Part shown: in pieces, positions 1-8,362 of the stretch | Position numbering within the stretch: the first letter of the stretch is position 1 | Layout of the letters: each line of letters opens with the position of its first letter | Source of the DNA: GCA-002282575 sp964416645 | GTDB lineage: Bacteria; Pseudomonadota; Gammaproteobacteria; Thiomicrospirales; Thiomicrospiraceae | Direction of reading: 5' to 3' | NCBI GenBank assembly: GCA_964416645.1 | Contig: CAYQEZ010000026.1 | Coordinates: forward strand, 1-25,358 | Length of the DNA stretch: 25,358 nt | Notes under the pieces: model-generated | Told to the model about the DNA's origin: nothing | What the model saw: only the letters and a program-made list of their open reading frames with translations | Databases searched by the model: none | Translations under genes and position numbers: made by a program

Positions 1-19
1 CAGTTTTGGCGCTTTTTTG
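1..19 (+). terminator. Possible tail of an upstream gene's terminator
   Basis: The window opens with GGCGC followed by six T (13-18), which looks like the right arm and U-tract of an intrinsic terminator. The left arm would lie outside the window, so this cannot be confirmed. Confidence 0.25.
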
Positions 20-55
20 TTATTTAATGTAAAAATATTTTTTGAGGATAATCAT

Positions 56-775
56 ATGCGGTTAGCTTTATGGGGTTTTTTGGCATTCTTGTTATCTGGT
101 TCAGTGTTTGCCAATTCGCTAGATGAAATTAAACAACGTCTCGTTAAACAAATTCCCGAGTTGTCAGATGCCAAGATAACGGCAACGCCTGTGCCAGGTT
201 TGTTTTCAGTGCAACAAGGCGCTTTTGTATTTTACACTTCGGTAGATGCGAATTACGTATTACGCGGTGATTTGTTGAGCTTGTCAGACCAGCGCAATCT
301 AACGGAAGAAGCTCAACAATCCTTTCGCGTTGGAGTGCTGAAGCGTTTGTCGGAAAAAGACATCATTAATTTTTCACCAGAAAAGTCAAAAGCCAGTCAT
401 AGTATCACTGTTTTTACGGATGTCGATTGTCCTTACTGTCATCAAATGCATCAAATGGTGCCAAAATTATTAGAGGCTGGCATTGCTGTGCGTTATGTCA
501 TGTATCCGCGTGCGGGCATCAACTCTCCCAGTTATCAGAAAACGGTTCATGCTTGGTGCCAGCGTGCGAATAAAGCTGAGATAGACCAGTTAATGAAAGG
601 CGGTGCGACTCCCGCTAAGCTAACGACTTGCGATCATCCGATTAAACAGCAGTTTGAATTGGCTAATGAGTTGGGGCTACAAGGTACACCCAGTATTATT
701 TTAGCAGATGGCCGATTGATTCCGGGGCTTGCGCCATTCGAAGAGTTGGTTCGTGTGGTCAAAGCAGGTAAATAA
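56..775 (+). CDS. dsbC: DsbC-type periplasmic thiol:disulfide interchange protein
   Basis: This 239-residue protein probably acts as a periplasmic disulfide isomerase that reshuffles wrong disulfides in exported proteins and is kept reduced by DsbD. A signal peptide covers about residues 1-19, with cleavage likely after VFA. The N-terminal part (about 20-80) fits the DsbC/G dimerisation domain, followed by a thioredoxin fold with the active site Cys125-Pro-Tyr-Cys128 (E. coli DsbC has CGYC) and a GTP cis-proline motif near the end. Cys168 and Cys192 match the second, structural disulfide of DsbC. The start at 56 is chosen because GAGG lies 8 bases upstream and the signal peptide begins there; the frame stays open upstream to a TTG at 17 with no such support. 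DsbG is the main alternative, but the two extra cysteines favour DsbC. Confidence 0.88.
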   Translation: MRLALWGFLAFLLSGSVFANSLDEIKQRLVKQIPELSDAKITATPVPGLFSVQQGAFVFYTSVDANYVLRGDLLSLSDQRNLTEEAQQSFRVGVLKRLSEKDIINFSPEKSKASHSITVFTDVDCPYCHQMHQMVPKLLEAGIAVRYVMYPRAGINSPSYQKTVHAWCQRANKAEIDQLMKGGATPAKLTTCDHPIKQQFELANELGLQGTPSIILADGRLIPGLAPFEELVRVVKAGK

Positions 776-806
776 ATGAATTTGTGCAGCCTGTAATCGA
801 TGCGGG

Positions 807-834
807 TTGCAATTATTGGCTTAAAGGGTATAAT
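807..834 (+). promoter_or_regulatory. Sigma70 promoter of tRNA-Leu
   Basis: TTGCAA (807-812), a 16-base spacer and a perfect TATAAT (829-834) sit just upstream of the tRNA. Transcription would start near 841, leaving about six bases before the mature 5' end at 847. Confidence 0.75.
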
Positions 835-846
835 TTAAGAATGTTT

Positions 847-931
<85 letters not shown>

Positions 932-972
932 ATCCTTGTGTTTTTCATTATTCTCCTTCATCCCCATCAAAC

Positions 973-1001
973 TTGACTTTAGTGCATGAATGGGCGAAAA
1001 T
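973..1001 (+). promoter_or_regulatory. Candidate promoter for tig-clpPX
   Basis: The 202 bases between tRNA-Leu and tig hold no gene. TTGACT (973-978), a 17-base spacer and GAAAAT (996-1001) form a moderate sigma70-like match. No convincing sigma32 heat-shock promoter was seen, although tig/clp genes are often heat-regulated in this group. Confidence 0.35.
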
Positions 1002-1133
1002 CTATCTCATTAAGCTGTTTTATTAGTCATCGTCAAATTGCTATCGAGCTTTGCTTTTAATGCTTTGAAATCGTTAAAGATGATGGGCTAGTCACTGCAT
1101 TCTATTTAAGTTAAATTTATCATTGGGGATTCC

Positions 1134-2426
1134 ATGCAAGTTTCAATCCAACGTCCAACTGAAGGACTAGAGTACGTTATTACTGTTTCTGTTGGTAGCG
1201 AAGGTATGACAAGCGCTGTTGAACAGCGCTTGAAAGAGATTCAAAAAAACCTTCGTATGGATGGTTTCCGTCCAGGTAAAGTACCGATGAACATGGTGCG
1301 TGCGCGTCACTTGCAACAGGTTCGTGCTGAAGCGCTTGAAAATTTACTTTATGACACTTTCTTTAAAGCCGCAGATCAAGAACAAGTTCGTGTTGCAGGT
1401 ATTTTAGGTTTCGAAGAAGTTTCGGCTAACGAAGGTGAAGATATTCGTTTCGTAACCCGTTTTGAAAGCTACCCAAGTATTGCCATGCCCGATTTCACAG
1501 CAGTGAGCGTTGAAAAAGTAACGGCTGACATTAAAGACAGTGATGTTGATGACATGATTCAACGTCTGCGTGAAATGCGTAAAACCTATGTGGTTGTGGA
1601 CAAGGCAGCAGCCAATGGTGATATGGTTAACCTAGACTTTTCTGGCAGCATCGATGGCGTTAAATTTGACGGTGGTAGTGCAGAAAATGTACCATTAGTA
1701 CTCGGTTCTGGTCGTATGATTCCCGGTTTCGAAGATGGCATCATGGGTATGAAAGCGGGTGAGCAAAAAGTGATTGATGTGACCTTCCCAGAAGGCTATC
1801 AAGCTACGCATTTAGCAGGAAAAACAGCTCAGTTTGATATTAAAGTGAATTCGGTACAAGAAATACAGCTGCCAGAAGTGGACGAAGAGTTTATTAAGAC
1901 TTTTGGTGTTGATGCGGGCACGGTTGAAGCTTTCCGTGAAGATGTTAAGAAGAACTTATCTCGTCAAGTGAGCTTGTCGCTGATTAAACAGAACAAAGAC
2001 AATGTTATGCACGCTTTGTTAGCAGCAGCTAACTTTGATACGCCTAAAACCTTGGTAGAACGTGAATTGCGTGCGATGATGGATGCTATGGCTAAGCGTA
2101 TGCGTGAGCAAAATATGCCTGCCAACGATTTAAACCCAGATAATTACCGTGATGAAGCGACGAAACGCGTTTCCTTGGGTTTGTTGTTAGGTGAAGTGGT
2201 TCGTGCGAATGAGTTGAAAGCGGATGAAGCCACTGTGCGCGAAATTTTGGCGATTGAAGCAGACAGCTATGATAATCCAGAAGGGTTCATTGAGTGGTAT
2301 TTGGCTGACCAAAATCGTCGTTCTGAAGTAGAAGCCATCGCTATTGAAAATGCTGTGGTTGATTTGGTGATGAGCAAAGCTAAAGTGACCGAAGTCAGCA
2401 AGCCTTTGGCTGAGTTAGCGGGTTAA
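1134..2426 (+). CDS. tig: Trigger factor, ribosome-associated chaperone and PPIase
   Basis: The product is a 430-residue trigger factor, the first chaperone that nascent chains meet at the ribosome exit tunnel. The N-terminal ribosome-binding domain carries the signature GFRPGKVP (about residues 44-51). The FKBP-like prolyl isomerase domain follows (about 155-245, with VNLDFSGSIDG and IPGFEDGIMGM), and the rest forms the helical chaperone arms. Length matches the family (432 in E. coli). GGGGA lies about six bases before ATG 1134. It heads a cluster in which clpP starts only three bases after its stop, so co-transcription with clpP and clpX is likely. Confidence 0.98.
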   Translation: MQVSIQRPTEGLEYVITVSVGSEGMTSAVEQRLKEIQKNLRMDGFRPGKVPMNMVRARHLQQVRAEALENLLYDTFFKAADQEQVRVAGILGFEEVSANEGEDIRFVTRFESYPSIAMPDFTAVSVEKVTADIKDSDVDDMIQRLREMRKTYVVVDKAAANGDMVNLDFSGSIDGVKFDGGSAENVPLVLGSGRMIPGFEDGIMGMKAGEQKVIDVTFPEGYQATHLAGKTAQFDIKVNSVQEIQLPEVDEEFIKTFGVDAGTVEAFREDVKKNLSRQVSLSLIKQNKDNVMHALLAAANFDTPKTLVERELRAMMDAMAKRMREQNMPANDLNPDNYRDEATKRVSLGLLLGEVVRANELKADEATVREILAIEADSYDNPEGFIEWYLADQNRRSEVEAIAIENAVVDLVMSKAKVTEVSKPLAELAG

Positions 2427-2429
2427 TCG

Positions 2430-3056
2430 ATGATGTGCTCAATGATGGGGGCAATGCCCCCAGCAGTTGATATGCTCGTTCCGATGGTGGTCGAGCAGTC
2501 TGGTCGTGGTGAGCGTTCTTACGACATCTATTCGCGCCTGCTTAAGGAGCGTGTTATTTTCTTAACGGGTCAAGTTGAAGAAAATATGGCGAGCTTAATT
2601 GTGGCGCAAATGTTGTTTTTGGAAGCAGAAAATCCTAAACAAGACATTTACCTTTACATCAACTCACCAGGTGGTGTGGTGACGGCAGGTATGTCGATTT
2701 TCGATACCATGAACTTCATTAAGCCCGATGTCAGTACCATTTGTATGGGTCAGGCGGCCAGTATGGGTGCCTTTTTGCTGGGTGCTGGTGCTAAGGGTAA
2801 GCGTTTTGCTTTGCCCAATGCGCGTATCATGATTCACCAGCCCTTAGGTGGCTTCCGTGGTCAGGCAAGCGATATCGAAATTCATGCGCGTGAAATTCTG
2901 CGTTTGAAAGATAGCCTGAATCAACACATGGCTAACTTTACGGGTCAATCGGTCGATAAACTTGCTAACGATACCGATCGTGACAACTTTATGAGTAGCG
3001 AAGAAGCGCGAGATTATGGTCTTATTGATGCAGTACTCACGCATCGTCCTGAATAA
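2430..3056 (+). CDS. clpP: ATP-dependent Clp protease proteolytic subunit ClpP
   Basis: ClpP forms the 14-subunit serine protease chamber that degrades proteins unfolded and fed in by ClpX. The 208-residue product aligns with E. coli ClpP almost without gaps, giving a catalytic triad of Ser111 (in GQAASMGAF), His136 (in MIHQPLGG) and Asp185 (in RDNF). The short Met-rich start probably corresponds to the E. coli propeptide, which is removed around residue 14. Several in-frame ATGs (2430, 2433 and others) and the lack of a strong Shine-Dalgarno make the exact start uncertain; 2430 lies three bases after the tig stop and suits translational coupling. clpX follows 18 bases downstream. Confidence 0.98.
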   Translation: MMCSMMGAMPPAVDMLVPMVVEQSGRGERSYDIYSRLLKERVIFLTGQVEENMASLIVAQMLFLEAENPKQDIYLYINSPGGVVTAGMSIFDTMNFIKPDVSTICMGQAASMGAFLLGAGAKGKRFALPNARIMIHQPLGGFRGQASDIEIHAREILRLKDSLNQHMANFTGQSVDKLANDTDRDNFMSSEEARDYGLIDAVLTHRPE

Positions 3057-3074
3057 CGGTGGAATTAACTAAGC

Positions 3075-4343
3075 ATGTCAGAACACATTGATGAAGGTGA
3101 TTTCAACTGCTCTTTTTGCGGCAAAAGTCAGCATGAAGTGAAAAAGTTGATTGCAGGTCCTTCGGTATTTATTTGTAATGAATGCGTTGACCTGTGCAAT
3201 GAAATTCTTGCAGAAGAGTTTGGGGAAAGTCGCCATGATGGTGAAACACCCAGCTCGATTAATCTAGAACACTTGCCGACACCGAGCGAAATCAAATCGA
3301 TTTTGGACGATTATATTATCGGTCAGGATGTGGCTAAGAAAACCCTTGCCGTCGCGGTTTACAATCATTACAAGCGCTTGCGTTTGAATGAGCTGTCTGA
3401 TGATAGCGTGGAGCTAAGCAAAAGCAACATTTTGTTGATTGGTCCAACAGGTTCGGGTAAAACCTTGCTGGCACAAACGCTCGCTCGTGTATTGTCTGTT
3501 CCCTTTGCCATTGCCGATGCGACGACTCTAACGGAAGCGGGCTATGTTGGTGATGATGTTGAAAGCATTTTGCATCGTTTGTTGCAAAACGCCGATGGTG
3601 ACCCTGTCAAAGCACAGCAAGGTATTATTTATCTTGATGAAATCGATAAGATTGCCCGTAAGTCAGAAAATCGTTCGATTACGCGTGATGTTTCGGGTGA
3701 AGGGGTTCAGCAAGCCTTGTTGAAGCTGATTGAAGGTACGGTATCTTCTGTTCCAGCACAAGGCGGGCGAAAGAATCCATCTAACGAAATGGTACAAATT
3801 GATACCTCGCGCATTTTGTTCATTTGTGGTGGTGCCTTCGAGGGACTAGATAAGGTTATTGCTAAACGCGTAGAGAAATCAGCAGGTATCGGTTTTGCGG
3901 CAAGGGTTAAAGAAAAAGACGAAGCACCTAAGTCGGATATGTTGCGTCAAGTTGAGCCAGATGATCTGATGCGCTTTGGCTTGATTCCAGAATTCATTGG
4001 ACGCTTGCCTGTCGTTGCTTCCTTGGATGAGTTAGATGTTGATGCTTTGGTACGCATTCTAACAGAGCCTAAGAACGCGATTACTAAGCAGTTTATTAAG
4101 CTGTTTGATATGGAAGGTGCTAAACTCGTTTTTGCTGAAGATGCTTTAAAAGCCATGGCGACAGAAGCCTTAAAGCGCAAAACGGGTGCGCGTGGTTTGC
4201 GTTCGATTGTGGAAGGTATTCTCATGGAGACGATGTTTGAATTGCCAGGCATGAAAGCAGTCGCTTCTGTTACGGTTGACGCTGACGTGGTTGCGGGTAG
4301 TAAACCGCCGATCATTAAAAAAATTAAAGCAAAAGCGGCTTAA
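3075..4343 (+). CDS. clpX: Clp protease ATPase subunit ClpX
   Basis: ClpX is the AAA+ hexameric unfoldase that selects substrates such as ssrA-tagged proteins and threads them into ClpP. The 422-residue product has an N-terminal C4 zinc-binding domain (Cys12, Cys15, Cys34, Cys37), Walker A GPTGSGKT (123-130), Walker B IIYLDEIDKI, the GYVG pore loop, the ClpP-docking IGF loop (272-274) and the sensor 2 GARGLRS. One oddity: the second pore loop, RKH in E. coli ClpX, reads Arg232-Lys233-Asn234 here. GGTGGA about 11 bases upstream supports ATG 3075. The stop codon lies inside the loop of an intrinsic terminator. Confidence 0.98.
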   Translation: MSEHIDEGDFNCSFCGKSQHEVKKLIAGPSVFICNECVDLCNEILAEEFGESRHDGETPSSINLEHLPTPSEIKSILDDYIIGQDVAKKTLAVAVYNHYKRLRLNELSDDSVELSKSNILLIGPTGSGKTLLAQTLARVLSVPFAIADATTLTEAGYVGDDVESILHRLLQNADGDPVKAQQGIIYLDEIDKIARKSENRSITRDVSGEGVQQALLKLIEGTVSSVPAQGGRKNPSNEMVQIDTSRILFICGGAFEGLDKVIAKRVEKSAGIGFAARVKEKDEAPKSDMLRQVEPDDLMRFGLIPEFIGRLPVVASLDELDVDALVRILTEPKNAITKQFIKLFDMEGAKLVFAEDALKAMATEALKRKTGARGLRSIVEGILMETMFELPGMKAVASVTVDADVVAGSKPPIIKKIKAKAA

Positions 4344-4357
4344 GGCCGCTTTTTTTT
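4331..4357 (+). terminator. Intrinsic terminator at the end of clpX
   Basis: A perfect 9-bp stem (AAAAGCGGC 4331-4339, GCCGCTTTT 4345-4353) with a 5-base loop holding the clpX stop runs into eight T (4350-4357). It ends 13 bases before the lon start, so lon must use readthrough or a promoter inside clpX. Confidence 0.85.
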
Positions 4358-4370
4358 CGGGAGATGAGCC

Positions 4371-6779
4371 ATGGGATTGACGATAAATTCACATCAACTT
4401 TTTGATGTTCCCTTATTGCCGTTGCGCGATGTGGTGGTATTTCCAGGCACGGTTATGCCATTGTTTGTTGGTCGTTCACGCAGTGCAGCCGCCTTAGAAG
4501 CAGCAATGCATCAGGGCAAACAAATCATGTTGGTTACACAAAAGAAAGTTACTGAAGAAGAACCAGCCAGCAGTGATGATTTGTACGATGTGGGTACGTT
4601 GTCAACCATTTTGCAGATGTTACGTTTGCCTGATAATACCATCAAAGTGCTGGTTGAGGGGCAGGTGCGTTGCCGTATCCAACGTCTGCAAGATAATGGC
4701 GAACATTGGGTTGCAGATATTGAACCCATTATTGATCAACCAGAAGATCCTAAACAAATCGAAGCCCTATTTCATAGCGTCCAGTCTCAGTTTGATGCCT
4801 TTGCTAAAATTAATCGCAAAGTTCCGAGTGAAGTGTTGGCGTCAGTTAAAGAAATTACCGATCCGAATCAAATGGTTGATTTGGTTGCGGTACATCTGAA
4901 TTTGAAATTGGCGCAGAAACAGGAAATTCTAGCCTTAGCTGGATTAGGCGCGCGCTTAGAACAGCTGTTGGTGGTGATTGAAAACGAAATTGATTTAAAT
5001 GAAGTCGAAGGTCGTATCCGTAAGCGTGTGAAAACGCAGATGGAAAAAAATCAGCGTGAATACTATTTGAATGAGCAAATGAAAGCCATTCAAAAAGAGT
5101 TGGGCAACTTAAACGATGAAGAGAAAGACGAATTCGAGGTTTTTGCGCAACGTATTGCTGAATCTGGCATGAGTGAAGAAGCGCAAAAGCAAGCAACTTC
5201 TGAGTTGAAAAAGCTAAAGTCTATGCCATCTATGTCGGCCGAGTCGAGTGTGGTGAGAAACTACCTTGAATGGTTGCTCGATGTGCCTTGGAAGAAGCGT
5301 ACACGTGTACATCGTGATTTAGGGAAGGCTCAGCAATTGTTGAATGAGCGTCATTATGGTTTAGAAAAAGTTAAAGAGCGTATTCTTGAATATCTCGCTG
5401 TTCAATCTCGTGTTAAGCATCAGCGTGGTCCCATTTTGTGTTTGGTTGGACCACCTGGTGTGGGTAAGACGTCTCTGGCACATTCCATCGCACAGGCAAC
5501 GCATCGTGAATACGTGCGCTTTTCGTTAGGTGGCGTGCGTGATGAGTCGGAAATTCGCGGTCATCGTCGCACTTACTTAGGGGCAATGCCGGGTAAGCTG
5601 ATTCAAAAAATGGCCAAAGTGAAGGTTAAAAATCCGTTGTTTTTGCTAGATGAAATTGACAAAATGGCGCGAGATTTCCGTGGTGATCCTGCAGCGGCCT
5701 TGTTAGAGGTACTGGATCCAGAACAACATAAACATTTTAATGATCATTATTTGGACGTGGATTATGATTTATCTGAAGTGATGTTCGTTGCCACGGCTAA
5801 CTCGATGGACATTCCAGAGCCTTTATTAGATCGTATGGAAATTATTCGTTTATCGGGTTATACCGAACAAGAGAAGTTTCATATTGCGCGTGAACATCTA
5901 TGGAAAAAGCAGTTATCGGAACATGGTCTGAAATTCGATGAGCTTCAGCTGACCGATGCGGCGCTGATTCAACTTATTCGTGTTTACACGCGTGAAGCTG
6001 GTGTGCGTAGTTTAGATCGTGAGTTGGCTAAACTAGCCCGTAAAGCGGTTAAACAGTTGATGTTGGCAGAACAAACAGCGCCAATTGTGATCGATGAAGC
6101 GGATTTAGAGGCTTATCTAGGGGTTGCGCGTTATCGATTTGGTCTTGCAGAAAGTGAAAATCGTGTTGGTCAAGTCACGGGATTGGCGTGGACATCGGTC
6201 GGTGGTGAGTTATTGACCATTGAAGCGACCAGTATGACGGGTAAAGGTAAACTGGTGCGCACGGGCAAACTCGGCGATGTGATGAAAGAGTCGATCGAAG
6301 CTGCGATGAGTGTGGTACGCTCTCGCAGTCAATCCTTGGGTATTGCTGCAGATTATTTCGAGACACATGATATTCATTTGCACGCTCCAGAAGGGGCAAC
6401 GCCAAAAGATGGTCCTTCGGCTGGTATTGCCATTTGTACTGGATTGGTTTCTATTGCGACGGCTATTCCTGTACGTTGCGATGTTGCCATGACGGGTGAA
6501 ATTACCTTGAGAGGTGAGGTGCTACCGATTGGTGGCTTAAAAGAGAAGCTATTAGCAGCCTTGCGTGGTGGTATTCGTACTGTATTAATTCCGCATGACA
6601 ATGTACGTGATTTGAAAGACGTTCCAGATGAGGTCAAAAATCAGGTGGATATTCGTCCTGTGCGTTGGATTGATGAGGTATTAAGTATTGCCTTGGCGGA
6701 GCAACCACAACCCTTGGTAGCGTCGAGTGATTCTGTTAGTAATCGTATTGGCGATGAAATCACCAGGATTCGACACTAA
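4371..6779 (+). CDS. lon: ATP-dependent Lon protease
   Basis: Lon is a cytosolic AAA+ serine protease that removes misfolded proteins and short-lived regulators. The 802-residue product (784 in E. coli) has the N-terminal LON substrate-binding domain (LPLRDVVVFPGTVMPL near residue 17), a coiled-coil middle region, Walker A GPPGVGKT (about 360-367), Walker B FLLDEIDKM, and the C-terminal protease domain with the Ser683-Lys726 dyad (PKDGPSAG and GGLKEKLL). The C-terminal 20-odd residues (QPQPLVASSDS...) extend past the usual end and look unstructured. GGGAG and GATGAG lie just before ATG 4371. It is separated from clpX by a terminator. Confidence 0.98.
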   Translation: MGLTINSHQLFDVPLLPLRDVVVFPGTVMPLFVGRSRSAAALEAAMHQGKQIMLVTQKKVTEEEPASSDDLYDVGTLSTILQMLRLPDNTIKVLVEGQVRCRIQRLQDNGEHWVADIEPIIDQPEDPKQIEALFHSVQSQFDAFAKINRKVPSEVLASVKEITDPNQMVDLVAVHLNLKLAQKQEILALAGLGARLEQLLVVIENEIDLNEVEGRIRKRVKTQMEKNQREYYLNEQMKAIQKELGNLNDEEKDEFEVFAQRIAESGMSEEAQKQATSELKKLKSMPSMSAESSVVRNYLEWLLDVPWKKRTRVHRDLGKAQQLLNERHYGLEKVKERILEYLAVQSRVKHQRGPILCLVGPPGVGKTSLAHSIAQATHREYVRFSLGGVRDESEIRGHRRTYLGAMPGKLIQKMAKVKVKNPLFLLDEIDKMARDFRGDPAAALLEVLDPEQHKHFNDHYLDVDYDLSEVMFVATANSMDIPEPLLDRMEIIRLSGYTEQEKFHIAREHLWKKQLSEHGLKFDELQLTDAALIQLIRVYTREAGVRSLDRELAKLARKAVKQLMLAEQTAPIVIDEADLEAYLGVARYRFGLAESENRVGQVTGLAWTSVGGELLTIEATSMTGKGKLVRTGKLGDVMKESIEAAMSVVRSRSQSLGIAADYFETHDIHLHAPEGATPKDGPSAGIAICTGLVSIATAIPVRCDVAMTGEITLRGEVLPIGGLKEKLLAALRGGIRTVLIPHDNVRDLKDVPDEVKNQVDIRPVRWIDEVLSIALAEQPQPLVASSDSVSNRIGDEITRIRH

Positions 6780-6804
6780 TTACTCATGTTTGCGTGCTTA
6801 ACGC

Positions 6805-6834
6805 TTGACAGCACTAGGGGTGCAAGGGTATAAA
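6805..6834 (+). promoter_or_regulatory. Sigma70 promoter of hupB
   Basis: A perfect TTGACA (6805-6810), 18-base spacer and TATAAA (6829-6834) lie in the 101-base gap between lon and hupB. The start would be near 6841, giving a 5' leader of about 40 bases. This fits the high HU expression expected independently of lon. Confidence 0.8.
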
Positions 6835-6880
6835 CACAATTGATTTATTTAATAACATCCAAGAAGCGGAGAGATAACTC

Positions 6881-7156
6881 ATGAACAAGACAGAATTAGT
6901 GGCAGCGATTGCAAATGATTCAGGTTTAACGAAAGTTCAAGCACAAAAAGCCTTAGATGCTGCCATTAATGCGATTTCTAATGCCATGGCGAAAGGTGAC
7001 AGTGTTACTTTGATCGGTTTTGGTACGTTTAAAGTGAGCGAGCGTGCAGAGCGTATGGGTCGTAATCCGCAAACAGGCAAGGAAATGAAAATTGCCGCTT
7101 CTAAATTGCCTCGTTTTGTTCCTGGTAAAGGATTAAAAGACGCTGTAAACGGTTGA
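6881..7156 (+). CDS. hupB: DNA-binding protein HU (beta type)
   Basis: HU is a small dimeric nucleoid protein that bends DNA without sequence specificity. The 91-residue product has the full fold: the N-terminal helices (MNKTELVAAIA...), the TLIGFGTF turn, the DNA-binding arm with the GRNPQTGKEM motif containing the intercalating proline, and the C-terminal PGKGLKDAVNG helix. The position after lon is the standard hupB place in Gammaproteobacteria. In E. coli ppiD comes next; here the next genes are tRNAs. GCGGAGAG upstream serves as Shine-Dalgarno. No clear terminator was seen downstream. Confidence 0.97.
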   Translation: MNKTELVAAIANDSGLTKVQAQKALDAAINAISNAMAKGDSVTLIGFGTFKVSERAERMGRNPQTGKEMKIAASKLPRFVPGKGLKDAVNG

Positions 7157-7213
7157 TTAATCGTTCATATCAATCGAAAGTTTGGTTAACATGAAGAAAA
7201 GCGATAAAAGCTG

Positions 7214-7242
7214 TTGACAGTTGGGTAACAAAGCTGTAATAT
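7214..7242 (+). promoter_or_regulatory. Sigma70 promoter of the tRNA-Val/Asp unit
   Basis: Perfect TTGACA (7214-7219), a 17-base spacer and TAATAT (7237-7242) form a near-consensus promoter. The start would fall near 7249, about 55 bases before tRNA-Val, so the primary transcript has a 5' leader to be trimmed. Confidence 0.85.
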
Positions 7243-7304
7243 ACTCCTTATTGAAACGACGCAAACACATAAACAGTTGGACAGAACTGGTTTGAAAAGT
7301 TTTT

Positions 7305-7380
7305 GGGTGCATAGCTCAGCTGGTAGAGCATCTCGTTTACACCGAGACGGTCGGGAGTTCGAATCTCTCTGCACCCACCA
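7305..7380 (+). tRNA. tRNA-Val(TAC)
   Basis: This 76-base tRNA has encoded CCA. GGGTGCA pairs with TGCACCC, the D arm is AGCTCAGCTGGTAGAGC, the anticodon stem TCTCG/CGAGA closes the loop TTTACAC with anticodon TAC, and the T-loop is TTCGAAT. It is four bases upstream of tRNA-Asp and shares its transcript. Confidence 0.97.
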
Positions 7381-7384
7381 AATT

Positions 7385-7461
7385 GCAGCGGTAGTTCAGT
7401 CGGTTAGAATATCGGCCTGTCACGCCGAGGGTCGCGGGTTCGAGCCCCGTCCGCTGCGCCA
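7385..7461 (+). tRNA. tRNA-Asp(GTC)
   Basis: This 77-base tRNA has encoded CCA. GCAGCGG pairs with CCGCTGC, the anticodon stem TCGGC/GCCGA closes the loop CTGTCAC with anticodon GTC, and the T-loop is TTCGAGC. It is the second tRNA of the unit and is followed directly by a terminator. Confidence 0.97.
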
Positions 7462-7465
7462 AATT

Positions 7466-7494
7466 AAAGGCAACACGAAAGTGTTGCCTTTTTT
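7466..7494 (+). terminator. Intrinsic terminator of the tRNA unit
   Basis: A perfect 11-bp stem (AAAGGCAACAC 7466-7476, GTGTTGCCTTT 7481-7491) with a stable GAAA tetraloop ends in six T (7489-7494). Confidence 0.9.
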
Positions 7495-7522
7495 GCTATG
7501 TGCGCTTGATAAAGGAAGGGTT

Positions 7523-8362
7523 ATGACGAAGCATTGGATGCTTGCTTTATATGGGATGCTATTTGCTGGAATGCTAGAAGCCAGTAATTTTCCTTTTCAG
7601 GTGACCTATGGTGAGTGGCTGCAGGGGGCTGTAGTGGCGGTGCAGGTGCATGATACTCAGCAACTGTTCGTAGATGATAAGCCTTTGCTTATTGATACCC
7701 AAGGTAATAGTGTTTTTGGTATTGGGCGTGATGCTACAGAGGTTGGTTTGCGCTGGCAAGATAAGAATGGCAATTGGCATCATCTTCAGCAAGCCGTTGT
7801 ACCTCGCACTTACGATATTCAGCATATTAATGGCTTGCCGAATAACAAAGTCAACCCAAATCCACAAGAAATCGCTGAGATTCAAGCAAACAATCGTTTA
7901 GTGGCGCAAGCGCGCGCTAAACCCAGTATTTCAACGATGCCTCAGCTACCCATGATTTGGCCAACAGCGGGACGTATTAGTGGTGTTTACGGTTCTCAGC
8001 GTGTGTTAAATGGTGAGCCGCGTCGTCCGCACTTTGGTGTTGATATTGCAGCGCCAGAGGGAACACCTGTTGTAGCGCCATCGGATGGACAAGTGGTGCT
8101 AGTTCATCCCAATATGGTGCTGACAGGACAAACGATGATGATTGATCATGGGCTAGGGTTGATGTCTATTTATGTGCATTTGTCTGACATGCATGTTTCG
8201 GTAGGAGATAATGTCAAACGTGGTCAGCTGATTGGTAAAGTTGGCAAAACAGGGCGTGCTACAGGACCCCATTTACATTGGGGCATGACTTGGCGTGACG
8301 TGCAGATTGATGCGGCAAAGCTGGTAGCAACGGCTGTTCCGCCGAGCTTAACCAGTCAATAA
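7523..8362 (+). CDS. Secreted M23 family (LytM-type) metallopeptidase
   Basis: The 279-residue product is probably exported and cleaves, or regulates cleavage of, peptidoglycan cross-links. An N-terminal signal peptide (about 1-20, cleavage near LEA) precedes a region with beta-rich character (25-100) and a C-terminal M23 domain. Zinc and catalytic residues are all present: His170 and Asp174 (HFGVD), His219 (YVHLS) and His250/His252 (GPHLHW), so it looks active rather than a degenerate EnvC/NlpD-type activator. The start at 7523 has AAGGAAGGG upstream; the frame stays open back through both tRNAs but that part is not coding. It ends 7 bases into the convergent znuB. Only 28 bases separate it from the tRNA terminator. 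Confidence 0.9.
   Translation: MTKHWMLALYGMLFAGMLEASNFPFQVTYGEWLQGAVVAVQVHDTQQLFVDDKPLLIDTQGNSVFGIGRDATEVGLRWQDKNGNWHHLQQAVVPRTYDIQHINGLPNNKVNPNPQEIAEIQANNRLVAQARAKPSISTMPQLPMIWPTAGRISGVYGSQRVLNGEPRRPHFGVDIAAPEGTPVVAPSDGQVVLVHPNMVLTGQTMMIDHGLGLMSIYVHLSDMHVSVGDNVKRGQLIGKVGKTGRATGPHLHWGMTWRDVQIDAAKLVATAVPPSLTSQ

Noticed and set aside
3947..4315. 122-codon open frame on the minus strand within clpX
   Set aside because: It is antisense to a highly conserved gene and has low-complexity Ser/Thr/Lys composition typical of shadow frames.
7277..7522. Long open frame upstream of the M23 peptidase running through both tRNAs
   Set aside because: It overlaps two well-folded tRNAs and a terminator; the ATG at 7523 has a strong ribosome site and begins a signal peptide.
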